The notes under the pieces: generated by a model | What the model was told of the DNA's origin: nothing | The model's input: only the letters and a program-made list of their open reading frames with translations | The model's database searches: none | Shown: in pieces, positions 1 through 6,538 of the stretch | Numbering within the stretch: position 1 is the stretch's first letter | How the letters are laid out: every line of letters starts with the position of its first letter | Position numbers and translations under genes: made by a program | NCBI GenBank assembly: GCA_016763955.1 | Contig: JAESSU010000220.1 | Span: 1 to 12,185 of the forward strand | Origin: Phycisphaeraceae bacterium | GTDB lineage: Bacteria; Planctomycetota; Phycisphaerae; Phycisphaerales; Phycisphaeraceae | DNA length: 12,185 bases | Direction of reading: 5' to 3'

Positions 1-247
1 CCCCGCCTAACGGGAACAAAACGATATGCTCTGCCTTACCGCCCACCGAACGGCAAGCGAGCGAATGGCCAAACTCATGCATCAGGACAATCAGAAACAG
101 CCCGACATAGCCTGAAATAAAGATCAGGGGTTCTTGGCCAGATATCTGATAAAAGAAAATTGCAGCAATCAACCACGTCCAATGCAGGTACGCAGTGATG
201 CCAAAAAGCGTAAAGAGCCGGTAACTTCCATTGGGGCTTGGTAACAT
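1..247 (-). CDS. Site-2 protease-type M50 metalloprotease, N-terminal part (runs off the window)
   Basis: This minus-strand reading frame starts at the ATG at 247 and is still open at base 1, giving about 82 residues. It carries HEFGH at residues 57-61, the zinc-binding HExxH motif of M50 intramembrane proteases, inside a hydrophobic segment (about 41-62). An earlier hydrophobic segment spans about 11-35. Further on is a stretch ending in LFPLGG (about 77-82), matching the L-x-PLGG motif that follows the active site in site-2 proteases. Family members cut membrane-bound substrates, often anti-sigma factors, within the inner membrane. The second catalytic motif (NxxPxxxxDG) lies outside the window, so neither integrity nor any C-terminal CBS or PDZ domain can be judged. 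It diverges from the dehydrogenase gene at 318. No strong ribosome binding site precedes the ATG. The family call is firm; the substrate is unknown. Confidence 0.88.
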   Translation of the reverse strand, partial: MLPSPNGSYRLFTLFGITAYLHWTWLIAAIFFYQISGQEPLIFISGYVGLFLIVLMHEFGHSLACRSVGGKAEHIVLFPLGG

Positions 248-261
248 GGGGGTAGAGTATA

Positions 262-289
262 GACTAGGGACTTAGGACTAGCGACTTGG
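262..289. repeat. Two 14-base tandem repeats in the divergent spacer
   Basis: Two adjacent copies, GACTAGGGACTTAG (262-275) and GACTAGCGACTTGG (276-289), agree at 12 of 14 positions. They fill much of the 70-base gap between the divergent protease and dehydrogenase genes. No function is evident. They resemble in style the other short drifting tandem repeats in this window. Confidence 0.6.
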
Positions 290-317
290 GATCAAATTAA
301 AGGTAAGAAAGACATCC

Positions 318-1025
318 ATGACACATCAACCTTTGCAGACAGCCATCGTCACCGGCGCAGGCAGTGGGATCGGACGCAGCCTTGCCATCAAGCTCAGTGA
401 GCTTGGCTACCACGTCATCCTTACTGGCCGAACTTCTAAGACGTTAGAGCAAACTTCATTATCACTCGATAGCCCGTTTACCATTAGGGTTGTTGATGTG
501 ACAGACGCAACTGCTTGCCATGATTTGGTTAAACACGTCACCACGCAGCTAGGCACAATTGATGTCTTATGCAATGTCGCGGGCAGTGCGCCGAGTATGA
601 CCATCGGTCAAATCACCCCTCAAATATGGCAGCAAACCATTGATACCAATCTCAGTAGCGTGGTGAATCTCACTGCTGCTTGCTGGGCAGTGTTTGAAAA
701 GCAACAGTCAGGTTTTGTGGGCAATGTCAGTTCGATGGCTAGCATTGACCCATTCCCAGGCTTTGCGATTTATGCAGCAGCAAAGGCAGGTGTGAATCTT
801 TTCACACTCGTCACCGGGCGTGAAGGTAAGGCCATTGGCGTGCGTGCGGTTGCTGTCGCACCGGGTGCAGTGGAGACGGGCATGCTACGAAATCTTTTTG
901 ATGAATCGGTGATCCCCACGGACAAAACGCTTTCACCAGATGATGTCGCTCAGGTGTTTATTGACTGCTTATTACAAAAGCGAGATTTCCAAGCCGGCCA
1001 AACAATTGAGCTGCCCAGCCCGTAA
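318..1025 (+). CDS. Short-chain dehydrogenase/reductase (SDR family)
   Basis: This 235-residue protein is a classical SDR. The NAD(P)-binding TGxxxGIG motif is TGAGSGIG at residues 12-19. The structural NNAG motif appears as NVAG (86-89), with its second Asn replaced by Val. The catalytic set is present: Asn111, Ser138/139 in NVSS, and Tyr152 with Lys156 in YAAAK. The PG motif follows at 182-183. An Arg in GRTSK after the second strand (about 38) suggests NADP(H) preference, by family analogy. Length is typical (about 230-260). It would reduce a carbonyl or oxidise an alcohol on an unknown substrate; 3-oxoacyl-ACP-reductase-like enzymes are the nearest general class. It stands alone on this strand and converges with the cytochrome gene 40 bases downstream. 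The ATG at 318 has only a weak upstream AAGG, but the glycine motif sits at the usual distance from it. Confidence 0.9.
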   Translation: MTHQPLQTAIVTGAGSGIGRSLAIKLSELGYHVILTGRTSKTLEQTSLSLDSPFTIRVVDVTDATACHDLVKHVTTQLGTIDVLCNVAGSAPSMTIGQITPQIWQQTIDTNLSSVVNLTAACWAVFEKQQSGFVGNVSSMASIDPFPGFAIYAAAKAGVNLFTLVTGREGKAIGVRAVAVAPGAVETGMLRNLFDESVIPTDKTLSPDDVAQVFIDCLLQKRDFQAGQTIELPSP

Positions 1026-1065
1026 GGCTTAAGCAACTTTCAACCTTATGATTATTCCAAATCAA

Positions 1066-1992
1066 TCACAGGCTAAACAAATCTTCGCCATAAATTAGCA
1101 TGCCCCCAAAGTGCCCTGCCGCTAGCACGATCACAATCACAGTGATCAGACAAAAGCGGACAAACCGTCGGTCTTTGCCGCTTAATAAATCCACCCATAA
1201 CAACATCGGAGAGAGCAACGCACAGGCCACCCCTAACCAACGATGCAAGCTGTGAGTCTCCGTATTAAACGCCATGGCGTATCCCTGATCCATGGCAAAA
1301 ATCCAACCCGTCATCGCTGCTAACACCGCACCTGCTGAGCCTAGCAATAAACAAAACGTCACCGCGGAGGTCATCCCCGTGCGACGTTGTGGCAGACTTA
1401 ATAATTCAGCAACACCGGCTGCAAAAATCAATGCAATCGGAAAGTGAATGACAAATGGATGAAGCTTGCCAAGCAAATAATACAACGGTTTGCGAGGTTT
1501 ATACGCAGGCGTAACCTCATCCGACTCTGACGAATTCATCACAGAAACCTGAGGCACACTCGAACCCTGATCAGAAACAATGGCAAACGCGCCAGCCTTA
1601 ATCCAATTGTAAATAGCCTTTTTTTCACGATCAGGCATGGGCGCAAAATCAGACTCCTCCGGGGGCATGTCACCAAAGTCAACCCGTTCATAAAGCTCAG
1701 ATATCTCAGGATTCCCCGACACGATCAAATCTGACTTTGCCAATTTCGACAGGTTCATCACAAAACCAAAATCCCCCTTGGGCTTGGCATCATCTTCACT
1801 GTGACATTCGCTACAACGATTAAGAAAAATCTCGGTGACCTGACTTAAAAGCTTAACCTGCTGCACCCGTGCAAGTGATGGGTCAACTTTACCCGCAGGC
1901 TGTGCGCCCGCCTCACCACTTGCTGATAACAAAAACAGGCCACAAAAAACGATCATAAAACATACGGTGATCCGACTCATACTTTGATTCAT
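1066..1992 (-). CDS. Exported c-type cytochrome domain fused to a DUF2231 membrane domain
   Basis: Read from the ATG at 1992, this 308-residue protein begins with a Sec signal peptide (MNQSMSRIT, then a hydrophobic core, likely cleaved near GAQ-A). A single haem-binding motif, CSECH, lies at residues 60-64. MPPE at 109-112 probably supplies the axial Met, and a helix ending in IYNWIKAGA follows, as in small mono-haem cytochromes c. The C-terminal half contains LGKLHPFVIHFP (174-185), a DUF2231 hallmark, and about four membrane helices (about 178-198, 209-232, 251-269, 278-299). The haem domain should face the periplasm on a membrane anchor, suggesting electron transfer; partners are not visible. 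The frame stays open upstream to 2094, but those 34 residues are translated tandem repeats, so the later ATG is preferred; it also gives a proper signal peptide, with a purine-rich GGGGGGGATAAGG just before it. It lies 143 bases downstream of the peroxiredoxin gene on the same strand. Confidence 0.85.
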   Translation of the reverse strand: MNQSMSRITVCFMIVFCGLFLLSASGEAGAQPAGKVDPSLARVQQVKLLSQVTEIFLNRCSECHSEDDAKPKGDFGFVMNLSKLAKSDLIVSGNPEISELYERVDFGDMPPEESDFAPMPDREKKAIYNWIKAGAFAIVSDQGSSVPQVSVMNSSESDEVTPAYKPRKPLYYLLGKLHPFVIHFPIALIFAAGVAELLSLPQRRTGMTSAVTFCLLLGSAGAVLAAMTGWIFAMDQGYAMAFNTETHSLHRWLGVACALLSPMLLWVDLLSGKDRRFVRFCLITVIVIVLAAGHFGGMLIYGEDLFSL

Positions 1993-1997
1993 CCTTA

Positions 1998-2080
1998 TCC
2001 CCCCCGGAAGTTTAGTCCTCCGGAAGTTCAATCCCCCCGGAAGTTCAATCTTCTGAAAGTTCAACCCCCCGTAAGTTCGA
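1998..2080. repeat. Five tandem units of about 16 bases upstream of the cytochrome gene
   Basis: On the plus strand, units of the pattern TCCCCCCGGAAGTTCAA repeat at 1998-2015, 2016-2031, 2032-2048, 2049-2064 and 2065-2080, varying at several positions and in the length of the C run. On the minus strand each unit reads like TTGAACTTCCGGGGGGA; the last one places a G-rich, Shine-Dalgarno-like stretch directly before the ATG at 1992. Translating the array gives repeating LNF/ELPGG-type residues, which belong to no domain and form a false N-terminal extension. Confidence 0.85.
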
Positions 2081-2135
2081 CTTCTGAGAAGCAATGTACT
2101 CCACGAATTTGTAGAGTCATCGTGTAATGTGAAAT

Positions 2136-2606
2136 TTAGCCACGCAGCTCTGTGATTTTAGCTTGAACTTCTTTTGCATGTCCATCGGGGGTGACCTTCG
2201 GCCAATGGGCTGCGACGTTGCCTTGCGGATTGATGATCGCTGTCTGGCGATGGATTCCCATGGATGTTTTTCCATCACGGACTTTTTCACCCCACACGCC
2301 ATAAGCTTTAATCATATCCATCTGCGGATCACTAAGCAGGTCCACCTTGAGATTGAACTTGGCAATAAAATCTCGATGGCTTTGCGTGCTATCAGCACTG
2401 ACACCTAGCACCACCGCAACAAGAGACTCAAGGCCTTTTAATGCTTCGGTAAACTGGCAGGCTTCAAGGGTACAACCGGGGGTGTCATCCTTGGGATAAA
2501 AATAAATCACCACCCATTTGCCCGCAAAATCGCCTAGCGAGAGAGCTTGATCGTTCTGATTTGAAAGACAAAAGTTCGGTGCAGGCATTCCAATACTAAG
2601 CGTCAT
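2136..2606 (-). CDS. bcp: Thioredoxin-dependent peroxiredoxin, Bcp/PrxQ type
   Basis: This 156-residue protein is a full-length Bcp/PrxQ peroxiredoxin, which reduces H2O2 and organic peroxides in the cytoplasm using thioredoxin. The active-site segment YFYPKDDTPGCTLEAC holds the peroxidatic Cys45 in the PxxxTxxC context. Cys50, five residues later, is the resolving cysteine characteristic of many Bcp proteins. The conserved Arg is probably Arg110 in IHRQT, before the strand leading to NPQG. A good GAAGGA ribosome binding site lies a few bases before the ATG at 2606, and the start matches the family N-terminus (IGMPAPNF). It is divergent from lptF across a 72-base gap and is followed on the same strand by the cytochrome/DUF2231 gene. 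Co-transcription with that gene is possible but the 143-base gap makes it uncertain. Confidence 0.95.
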   Translation of the reverse strand: MTLSIGMPAPNFCLSNQNDQALSLGDFAGKWVVIYFYPKDDTPGCTLEACQFTEALKGLESLVAVVLGVSADSTQSHRDFIAKFNLKVDLLSDPQMDMIKAYGVWGEKVRDGKTSMGIHRQTAIINPQGNVAAHWPKVTPDGHAKEVQAKITELRG

Positions 2607-2678
2607 AATGTATTCCTTCTAAGGTTTAAATCCACTTGGATTGGCGACATTGTACACAGATGCGTAATCTATTGGTCT

Positions 2679-4370
2679 ATGCCCTGGACGTTATATCGTT
2701 ATATCCTCAAAGACCTGATCAAATTGCTGGTCATGTCACTCGCCATTTTGGTCATTGTCATTGCTGTGGCAGTGGCGATTCGCCCGTTGACCAAAGGTCA
2801 ACTTGGTGCTTGGACACTATTAAAATTCGTTGGATTAAGTGCCCCGACGATTTTGGACATCGCCTTGCCCTTTGCATCGGCCTTTGCCAGCACACTGGTC
2901 TTTCACCGGCTGATTTCTGACAACGAGATTGTCGCTTGCCGGGCAAGTGGGATGAGCTTTCGGGTGGTTTTCACGCCAGTCGCCTTTTTAGGACTGATAC
3001 TCACGGTGTTGATGTTCCTGTTAAGCAGTTGGGTGATCCCGGAATTTTCACGACTTGCTGCCAAGACGATTCAGACGGATGCTATTAAAATCGTCGTCAA
3101 TGAGTTGCGCGAAAAACATATGTTCCGCCAGGGCAATAATATCATCTATGCTGACCAAGTTCAGGAGATCGCTCTTGAACCGGGGGACATGGGCAATGAT
3201 GACCAAGAAACAAAACAACTTCGGCTAGTGATGCTTCAAGGCGTTGCTTTTGGACAACTCGATAACGAAGGTGTCCTGCGTAGTGATTCGACGGTCGAAC
3301 GTGCGGACCTGATTCTTTCAAGCAAAAATGACCAATCATGGGTCACACTACGATTGCACAACGCAACGCACTACAGCGGGCAAGTCACTCAACCGTGGGG
3401 AACCCTGGAAAATGGCGAATACCCTTTAGCTATTCCCAATCCATTTCGTAACAAACTCCGTTTTCTTAGTGCTGCTGATCTGCGACGAATTGAAAAATTC
3501 CCTGAAACGTTTAAAGACCTTCAAAAACTCAAAATTGCTTTGTGTTCTCGCATGGCTGAACGAATTATCTACGACCAAATTTTTAAACAATTTAACGACA
3601 CTGCCCTTAGCACCGGCACCTTCACCCTCATGGGCATGACAGATGACTACCAATACGTCATCCATGCAGCTAGCGCCCAACAGATTGATCAACGCAATAT
3701 CAAGCTTCTAGGAACTCAAGACCAGCCAATCCAAATTGACTATTACCTCTCAGGCAAACCTTACACCCGAACGACAAGTCCTTGGGCTTTGCTTGCGTTA
3801 AGTTTCGACGAAGACTTGTTAAACATGCAACTGCAACTGGGCCCCAGCGAAGTAACCGACCTGCGTAAACGCCAAGGCTATGCCACGCAACATGGCAAGA
3901 CACCCCCCATTAGACCTCTTCGTTGGCCAGACACGGCACAAGGCTCGATCATGCAAGTCCTGATGAGTCGCAGCATATTTGAGTTACAAGACACCATCGC
4001 CCAGCGTTATCACGATGCCCCAACTATCGTTGAAGCATCACAAACAATGAATACCGCTTTGGTAGACATGGGCTGGGAAATCATGTGCCTAAGACATCAA
4101 CGTGCTGCCTCGTCGATGGGATGTTTACTCATCCTGCTACTAGGCGCAATGATGACCTGCCACATGCAAGGCCGAACACCCTTGGTGATCTATTTTTGGA
4201 GTTTCTCTTTAGCTGCGATTGCTGTGATTCTCACACGCTCATCAGGTAACATGGTCAAAGATCAGGAACTCCCCTTGTTCTTAAGTGTCCTGTTAATCTG
4301 GTCAGGTAATTTACTACTACTAGGCATCCTCACGGGACTAAGCTGGAGACTCTCGAAACCTCGAAATTGA
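2679..4370 (+). CDS. lptF: LptF/LptG-family LPS-transport permease with an enlarged periplasmic region
   Basis: This 563-residue protein has the LptF/LptG (YjgP/YjgQ) plan: three N-terminal membrane helices (about 13-34, 58-78, 97-121), a periplasmic domain, and three C-terminal helices (about 478-496, 501-518, 531-556). The conserved cytoplasmic segment after helix 2, ISDNEIVACRASGMSF (79-94), corresponds to the coupling region that contacts the LptB ATPase. LptF and LptG pair with LptB2 to pull lipopolysaccharide from the inner membrane towards LptC/LptA. E. coli LptF is about 366 residues; here the periplasmic part runs from about 128 to 475, some 200 residues more than usual. A helical stretch (about 265-305) separates two beta-rich parts, which may mean a second jellyroll or an inserted domain (inference). 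It is followed directly by lptG, the usual pairing. The ATG at 2679 lacks a clear ribosome binding site. Which of the two permeases is F and which is G is assigned mainly by order. Confidence 0.85.
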   Translation: MPWTLYRYILKDLIKLLVMSLAILVIVIAVAVAIRPLTKGQLGAWTLLKFVGLSAPTILDIALPFASAFASTLVFHRLISDNEIVACRASGMSFRVVFTPVAFLGLILTVLMFLLSSWVIPEFSRLAAKTIQTDAIKIVVNELREKHMFRQGNNIIYADQVQEIALEPGDMGNDDQETKQLRLVMLQGVAFGQLDNEGVLRSDSTVERADLILSSKNDQSWVTLRLHNATHYSGQVTQPWGTLENGEYPLAIPNPFRNKLRFLSAADLRRIEKFPETFKDLQKLKIALCSRMAERIIYDQIFKQFNDTALSTGTFTLMGMTDDYQYVIHAASAQQIDQRNIKLLGTQDQPIQIDYYLSGKPYTRTTSPWALLALSFDEDLLNMQLQLGPSEVTDLRKRQGYATQHGKTPPIRPLRWPDTAQGSIMQVLMSRSIFELQDTIAQRYHDAPTIVEASQTMNTALVDMGWEIMCLRHQRAASSMGCLLILLLGAMMTCHMQGRTPLVIYFWSFSLAAIAVILTRSSGNMVKDQELPLFLSVLLIWSGNLLLLGILTGLSWRLSKPRN

Positions 4371-4414
4371 TCTTATTTTCATTTAAGAAAATTAATAAAC
4401 GCCAAGCCCTAACT

Positions 4415-5536
4415 ATGACTATTCTCGACCGTTACATCATCAAGAACTATCTGCTGAACTTTGTCATTCTCATGGCGGTGCTCATGGCTTTATTCGTTGT
4501 CGGGGGCATGCTCATCGACTTAGACGAATTTGTCTCAGCAGGCGAAATGCTCTCCGAACGTCACGGCACAAGCGTCCTTCGCGGGACAATCTGGGCAGTG
4601 ATTGATTACAACGGCCCGATCCAATTAATGCTCTATGCCTTTTTCTCCGGGCTGCTGTGTGTCGGCGCTGCAGGTTTTACTCTCACCGGCCTAGCTCGCA
4701 CACGCGAACTCACAGCCATGCTTTCAAGTGGGATTAGCATGTACCGCATCGCCATGCCCATGCTCATTGTGGGCTTCGCTCTGAACATGCTCGCTTCCAT
4801 TGATCAAGAATTCATCCTCCCACCACTGGCTCACAAAGTTTCTCGCAATGTTTCTGAAATCAAGTCCACGCAAAAAACCAGCGTGCCCATGTACTTTATG
4901 TCAGATCAAAAAGGCAGACTTTTTAGTGCAAGGAACTTTTACACCCAAGACGATACCGCCATCATGACGGACGTGACCATTCTCGAACGCGATGAACAAG
5001 GACGTGCGACACAACGCATTATTGCATCGCAGGCTCTGTGGAATACAGAGCGCAATCACTGGGACCTTACCGATGGCTATGCATTAGTGCGCCCCACCAA
5101 TGCCAGTGAAATTGCCAACGCATCTCAGACCCAAGAGGTCCAATCCATCAGTACCGACCTAAGCCCCACCGTCATCCGTGCCCGGCTAGAATCCAACTAT
5201 CTAAACCTACTAAGTGTTCGCAAGCTGCAATCGCTTTCAAAAAACGAGCAACTTGATCAAGCTAAAATCAGTCAGATCATGCATGGGAGAATGAGCCAAC
5301 TGGTCTTAAACATGCTCATCTTAGCCATGGGGCTGACCTTCTTCCTCTGCCGCGAACCGTCCAACAACCTAAACCAAGCCGTCAAGGCTTGCGGCCTGTG
5401 TATCGGAGCATGGTCAATGGGACTCACCATGCAAAACGCAGACATCAGCTGGCTAAACCCCGTGGCCACCGCCTGGCTACCCGTGGTCATCTACATCCCC
5501 ATCACCGCCGTGACCTTGCAGACGTTAAAGACGTAA
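4415..5536 (+). CDS. lptG: LptF/LptG-family LPS-transport permease, second subunit
   Basis: From the ATG at 4415 this gives 373 residues, close to the family norm. It starts ILDRYIIKNYLLNF, the typical amphipathic entry to helix 1 of LptG. Membrane helices lie at about 12-33, 68-92 and 107-127, then a periplasmic beta-rich domain (about 130-285), then about 294-312, 323-340 and 352-370. The coupling segment ARTRELTAMLSSGISMYR (94-111) has the conserved E-L-x-A-x-x-x-x-G-x-S pattern. It partners the preceding permease and LptB2 in LPS extraction. The frame is also open from a TTG at 4367 that overlaps the lptF stop as TTGA; this would add 16 residues (KKINKRQ-type) with no family match, so the later ATG is preferred although neither has a strong ribosome binding site. 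Either start implies a tight two-gene operon ending at the terminator at 5593. No lptA, lptB or lptC is visible nearby. Confidence 0.87.
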   Translation: MTILDRYIIKNYLLNFVILMAVLMALFVVGGMLIDLDEFVSAGEMLSERHGTSVLRGTIWAVIDYNGPIQLMLYAFFSGLLCVGAAGFTLTGLARTRELTAMLSSGISMYRIAMPMLIVGFALNMLASIDQEFILPPLAHKVSRNVSEIKSTQKTSVPMYFMSDQKGRLFSARNFYTQDDTAIMTDVTILERDEQGRATQRIIASQALWNTERNHWDLTDGYALVRPTNASEIANASQTQEVQSISTDLSPTVIRARLESNYLNLLSVRKLQSLSKNEQLDQAKISQIMHGRMSQLVLNMLILAMGLTFFLCREPSNNLNQAVKACGLCIGAWSMGLTMQNADISWLNPVATAWLPVVIYIPITAVTLQTLKT

Positions 5537-5592
5537 AGCGATACAACTAGAGCATCTTGCATCATTATTTTCCGCTTTGATTGATCCATTGC

Positions 5593-5624
5593 CTGCGGGA
5601 ATCCTTCGGCTTCCCGCAGCTTTT
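5593..5624 (+). terminator. Intrinsic terminator after lptG
   Basis: A perfect 9-base-pair stem, CTGCGGGAA (5593-5601) with TTCCCGCAG (5611-5619), encloses a C-UUCG-G tetraloop at 5604-5609. It is followed by CTTTT. It lies 57 bases after the lptG stop, so it most likely ends the lptFG transcript. The following T-rich repeats extend the termination zone. Confidence 0.85.
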
Positions 5625-5655
5625 ACCTCAGTTTTTACCCCGGTTTTTACCCCGG
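5621..5655. repeat. T-rich 12-base tandem repeats downstream of the lptFG terminator
   Basis: TTTTTACCCCGG occurs twice exactly (5632-5643 and 5644-5655), preceded by a decayed copy TTTTACCTCAG (5621-5631) and followed by a partial one, ATTTTAGACC. The array starts exactly where the terminator T-run lies, so each copy repeats a T5 tract. A plus-strand reading frame through it (5577-5795) is rejected as non-coding. Confidence 0.8.
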
Positions 5656-5727
5656 ATTTTAGACCAAAGCCTCAGAAAGTGACGCAGTCAATTCCTGCGG
5701 GGGTTATGCAAAATGCTCTGAATCGTC

Positions 5728-6328
5728 TCAAGGCTTGGCACGTGACAAATCAGATTGATCGCCCCAAGCTTTTTGCACTGCCACAATCCGACTAATAAAC
5801 GCCCGGAGCTCCGATGTGGGTGATGTGATTACCACGCGATTCTGAATCTTCTGAATATCGATTCCCTCAAGTTGCTCTAGCGTGAGTTTGTCTGCTATAT
5901 CCATGGACAAAAATGACATTTTAAGATTGGGTTCAATGGCACGCACCTGCGCAATCAGATGTCCAGGCAATAGACACCAGTCATAAAGTTCCCCTCGCTT
6001 TTGAGACTTGTCTTGAGCCAGCATGCTTTGATGTGGAACCATCTCCAGAAACAAATGCCCATCGATATTAAAGAGTAAAGCATGAAAAACGTTGATGCCT
6101 TTGCCAGGGTCATTATCAGTCACGGTCAATGTGTAACTATTTTTAACATCCTCATCCTCAACGAATGTCCATGTTTCCTTTTTCTCAGCTAAATCAACCC
6201 ATTTCCCCAGCAACTCCGGCTTGAACACCGCCTGTTCTTTCGTCCCCAGACGATTGAGTGACAACACACCCGCTAAGCAAAAGTGATGATAGACATAACA
6301 TGGCCGTAGTAAAACGTGCAATAGACAT
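5728..6328 (-). CDS. Putative lipoprotein of unknown function, interrupted by a one-base frameshift
   Basis: Two overlapping minus-strand frames together make one gene. Frame one starts at the ATG at 6328, eight bases after a strong AGGAG, and encodes a lipoprotein signal peptide: MSIARF, a hydrophobic core, then lipobox LLSGC with Cys21. It stops after about 45 codons (6194). The other frame carries the rest, beginning around TKEQAVFKPELLGKWVDLAEK, and runs cleanly to 5728. Removing one base, for example from the four-G run (four C on the plus strand, 6244-6247), joins them into a 199-residue lipoprotein reading LLSGCVVTQSSG then TKEQAVF. The body has a GKW...W.F pattern reminiscent of small lipid- or ligand-binding lipoproteins, but I do not recognise a family. 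The long intact downstream frame suggests a recent lesion or a sequence error. A start at 6321 in the second frame would lack both ribosome binding site and lipobox frame. Converges with lptFG. Confidence 0.7.
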
Positions 6329-6417
6329 GACTTGTTCTCCTGAATGGATTTGGGGCAGGAACTTGATTATCTGACAGGTTTCCTCAACTGTCAATGCCAT
6401 TTTACCTCAACGGATAG

Positions 6418-6446
6418 TTGATTAAACCCAACCACCACATCATAAT
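6418..6446 (+). promoter_or_regulatory. Probable sigma-70 promoter for pilB
   Basis: TTGATT (6418-6423) and CATAAT (6441-6446) are separated by 17 bases and match the -35 and -10 consensus at 4 and 5 of 6 positions. The transcript would start near 6453, giving a leader of about 85 bases. The site lies between the divergent lipoprotein start (6328) and pilB (6539). Confidence 0.5.
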
Positions 6447-6458
6447 ATAAGAGTAGAT

Positions 6459-6506
6459 GTAACCTGCCTTGCTACTCTCTTGCAGGTTGCCTTCCCAACA
6501 AAGGCA
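6459..6506 (+). promoter_or_regulatory. Competing hairpins in the pilB leader
   Basis: GTAACCTGC (6459-6467) can pair with GCAGGTTGC (6482-6490) in a 9-base-pair stem with one wobble. TGCCTT (6488-6493) can pair with AAGGCA (6501-6506). The two stems share bases 6488-6490, so their full forms are partly exclusive. The GAGG ribosome binding site (6528-6531) is outside both. A regulatory role is only a possibility. Confidence 0.4.
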
Positions 6507-6538
6507 AAACTCCTGTCACTCGGATTTGAGGTTTTTTG

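Noticed and set aside
1993..2094. N-terminal extension of the cytochrome/DUF2231 protein to an ATG at 2094
   Set aside because: The 34 residues are translated tandem repeats with no domain; the ATG at 1992 gives a proper signal peptide.
2665..2670. Possible lptF promoter (TTGGCG with TAATCT, 18-base spacing)
   Set aside because: The -10 matches only about half the consensus and it would lie too close to the start codon to give a normal leader; too weak to annotate.
4367..4414. TTG start for lptG overlapping the lptF stop
   Set aside because: It adds a 16-residue segment without family support; the ATG at 4415 gives the conserved LptG N-terminus. Translational coupling through the TTGA overlap cannot be fully excluded.
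5577..5795. A 72-residue plus-strand reading frame after lptG
   Set aside because: It runs through the lptFG terminator and the 12-base repeat array and overlaps the opposite lipoprotein gene; the protein is repeat-derived (FTPVFTPDF).
6244..6247. Programmed +1 frameshifting in the minus-strand lipoprotein
   Set aside because: No slippery codon context, stimulatory structure or in-frame stop at the shift site is apparent; a simple indel is a simpler explanation.
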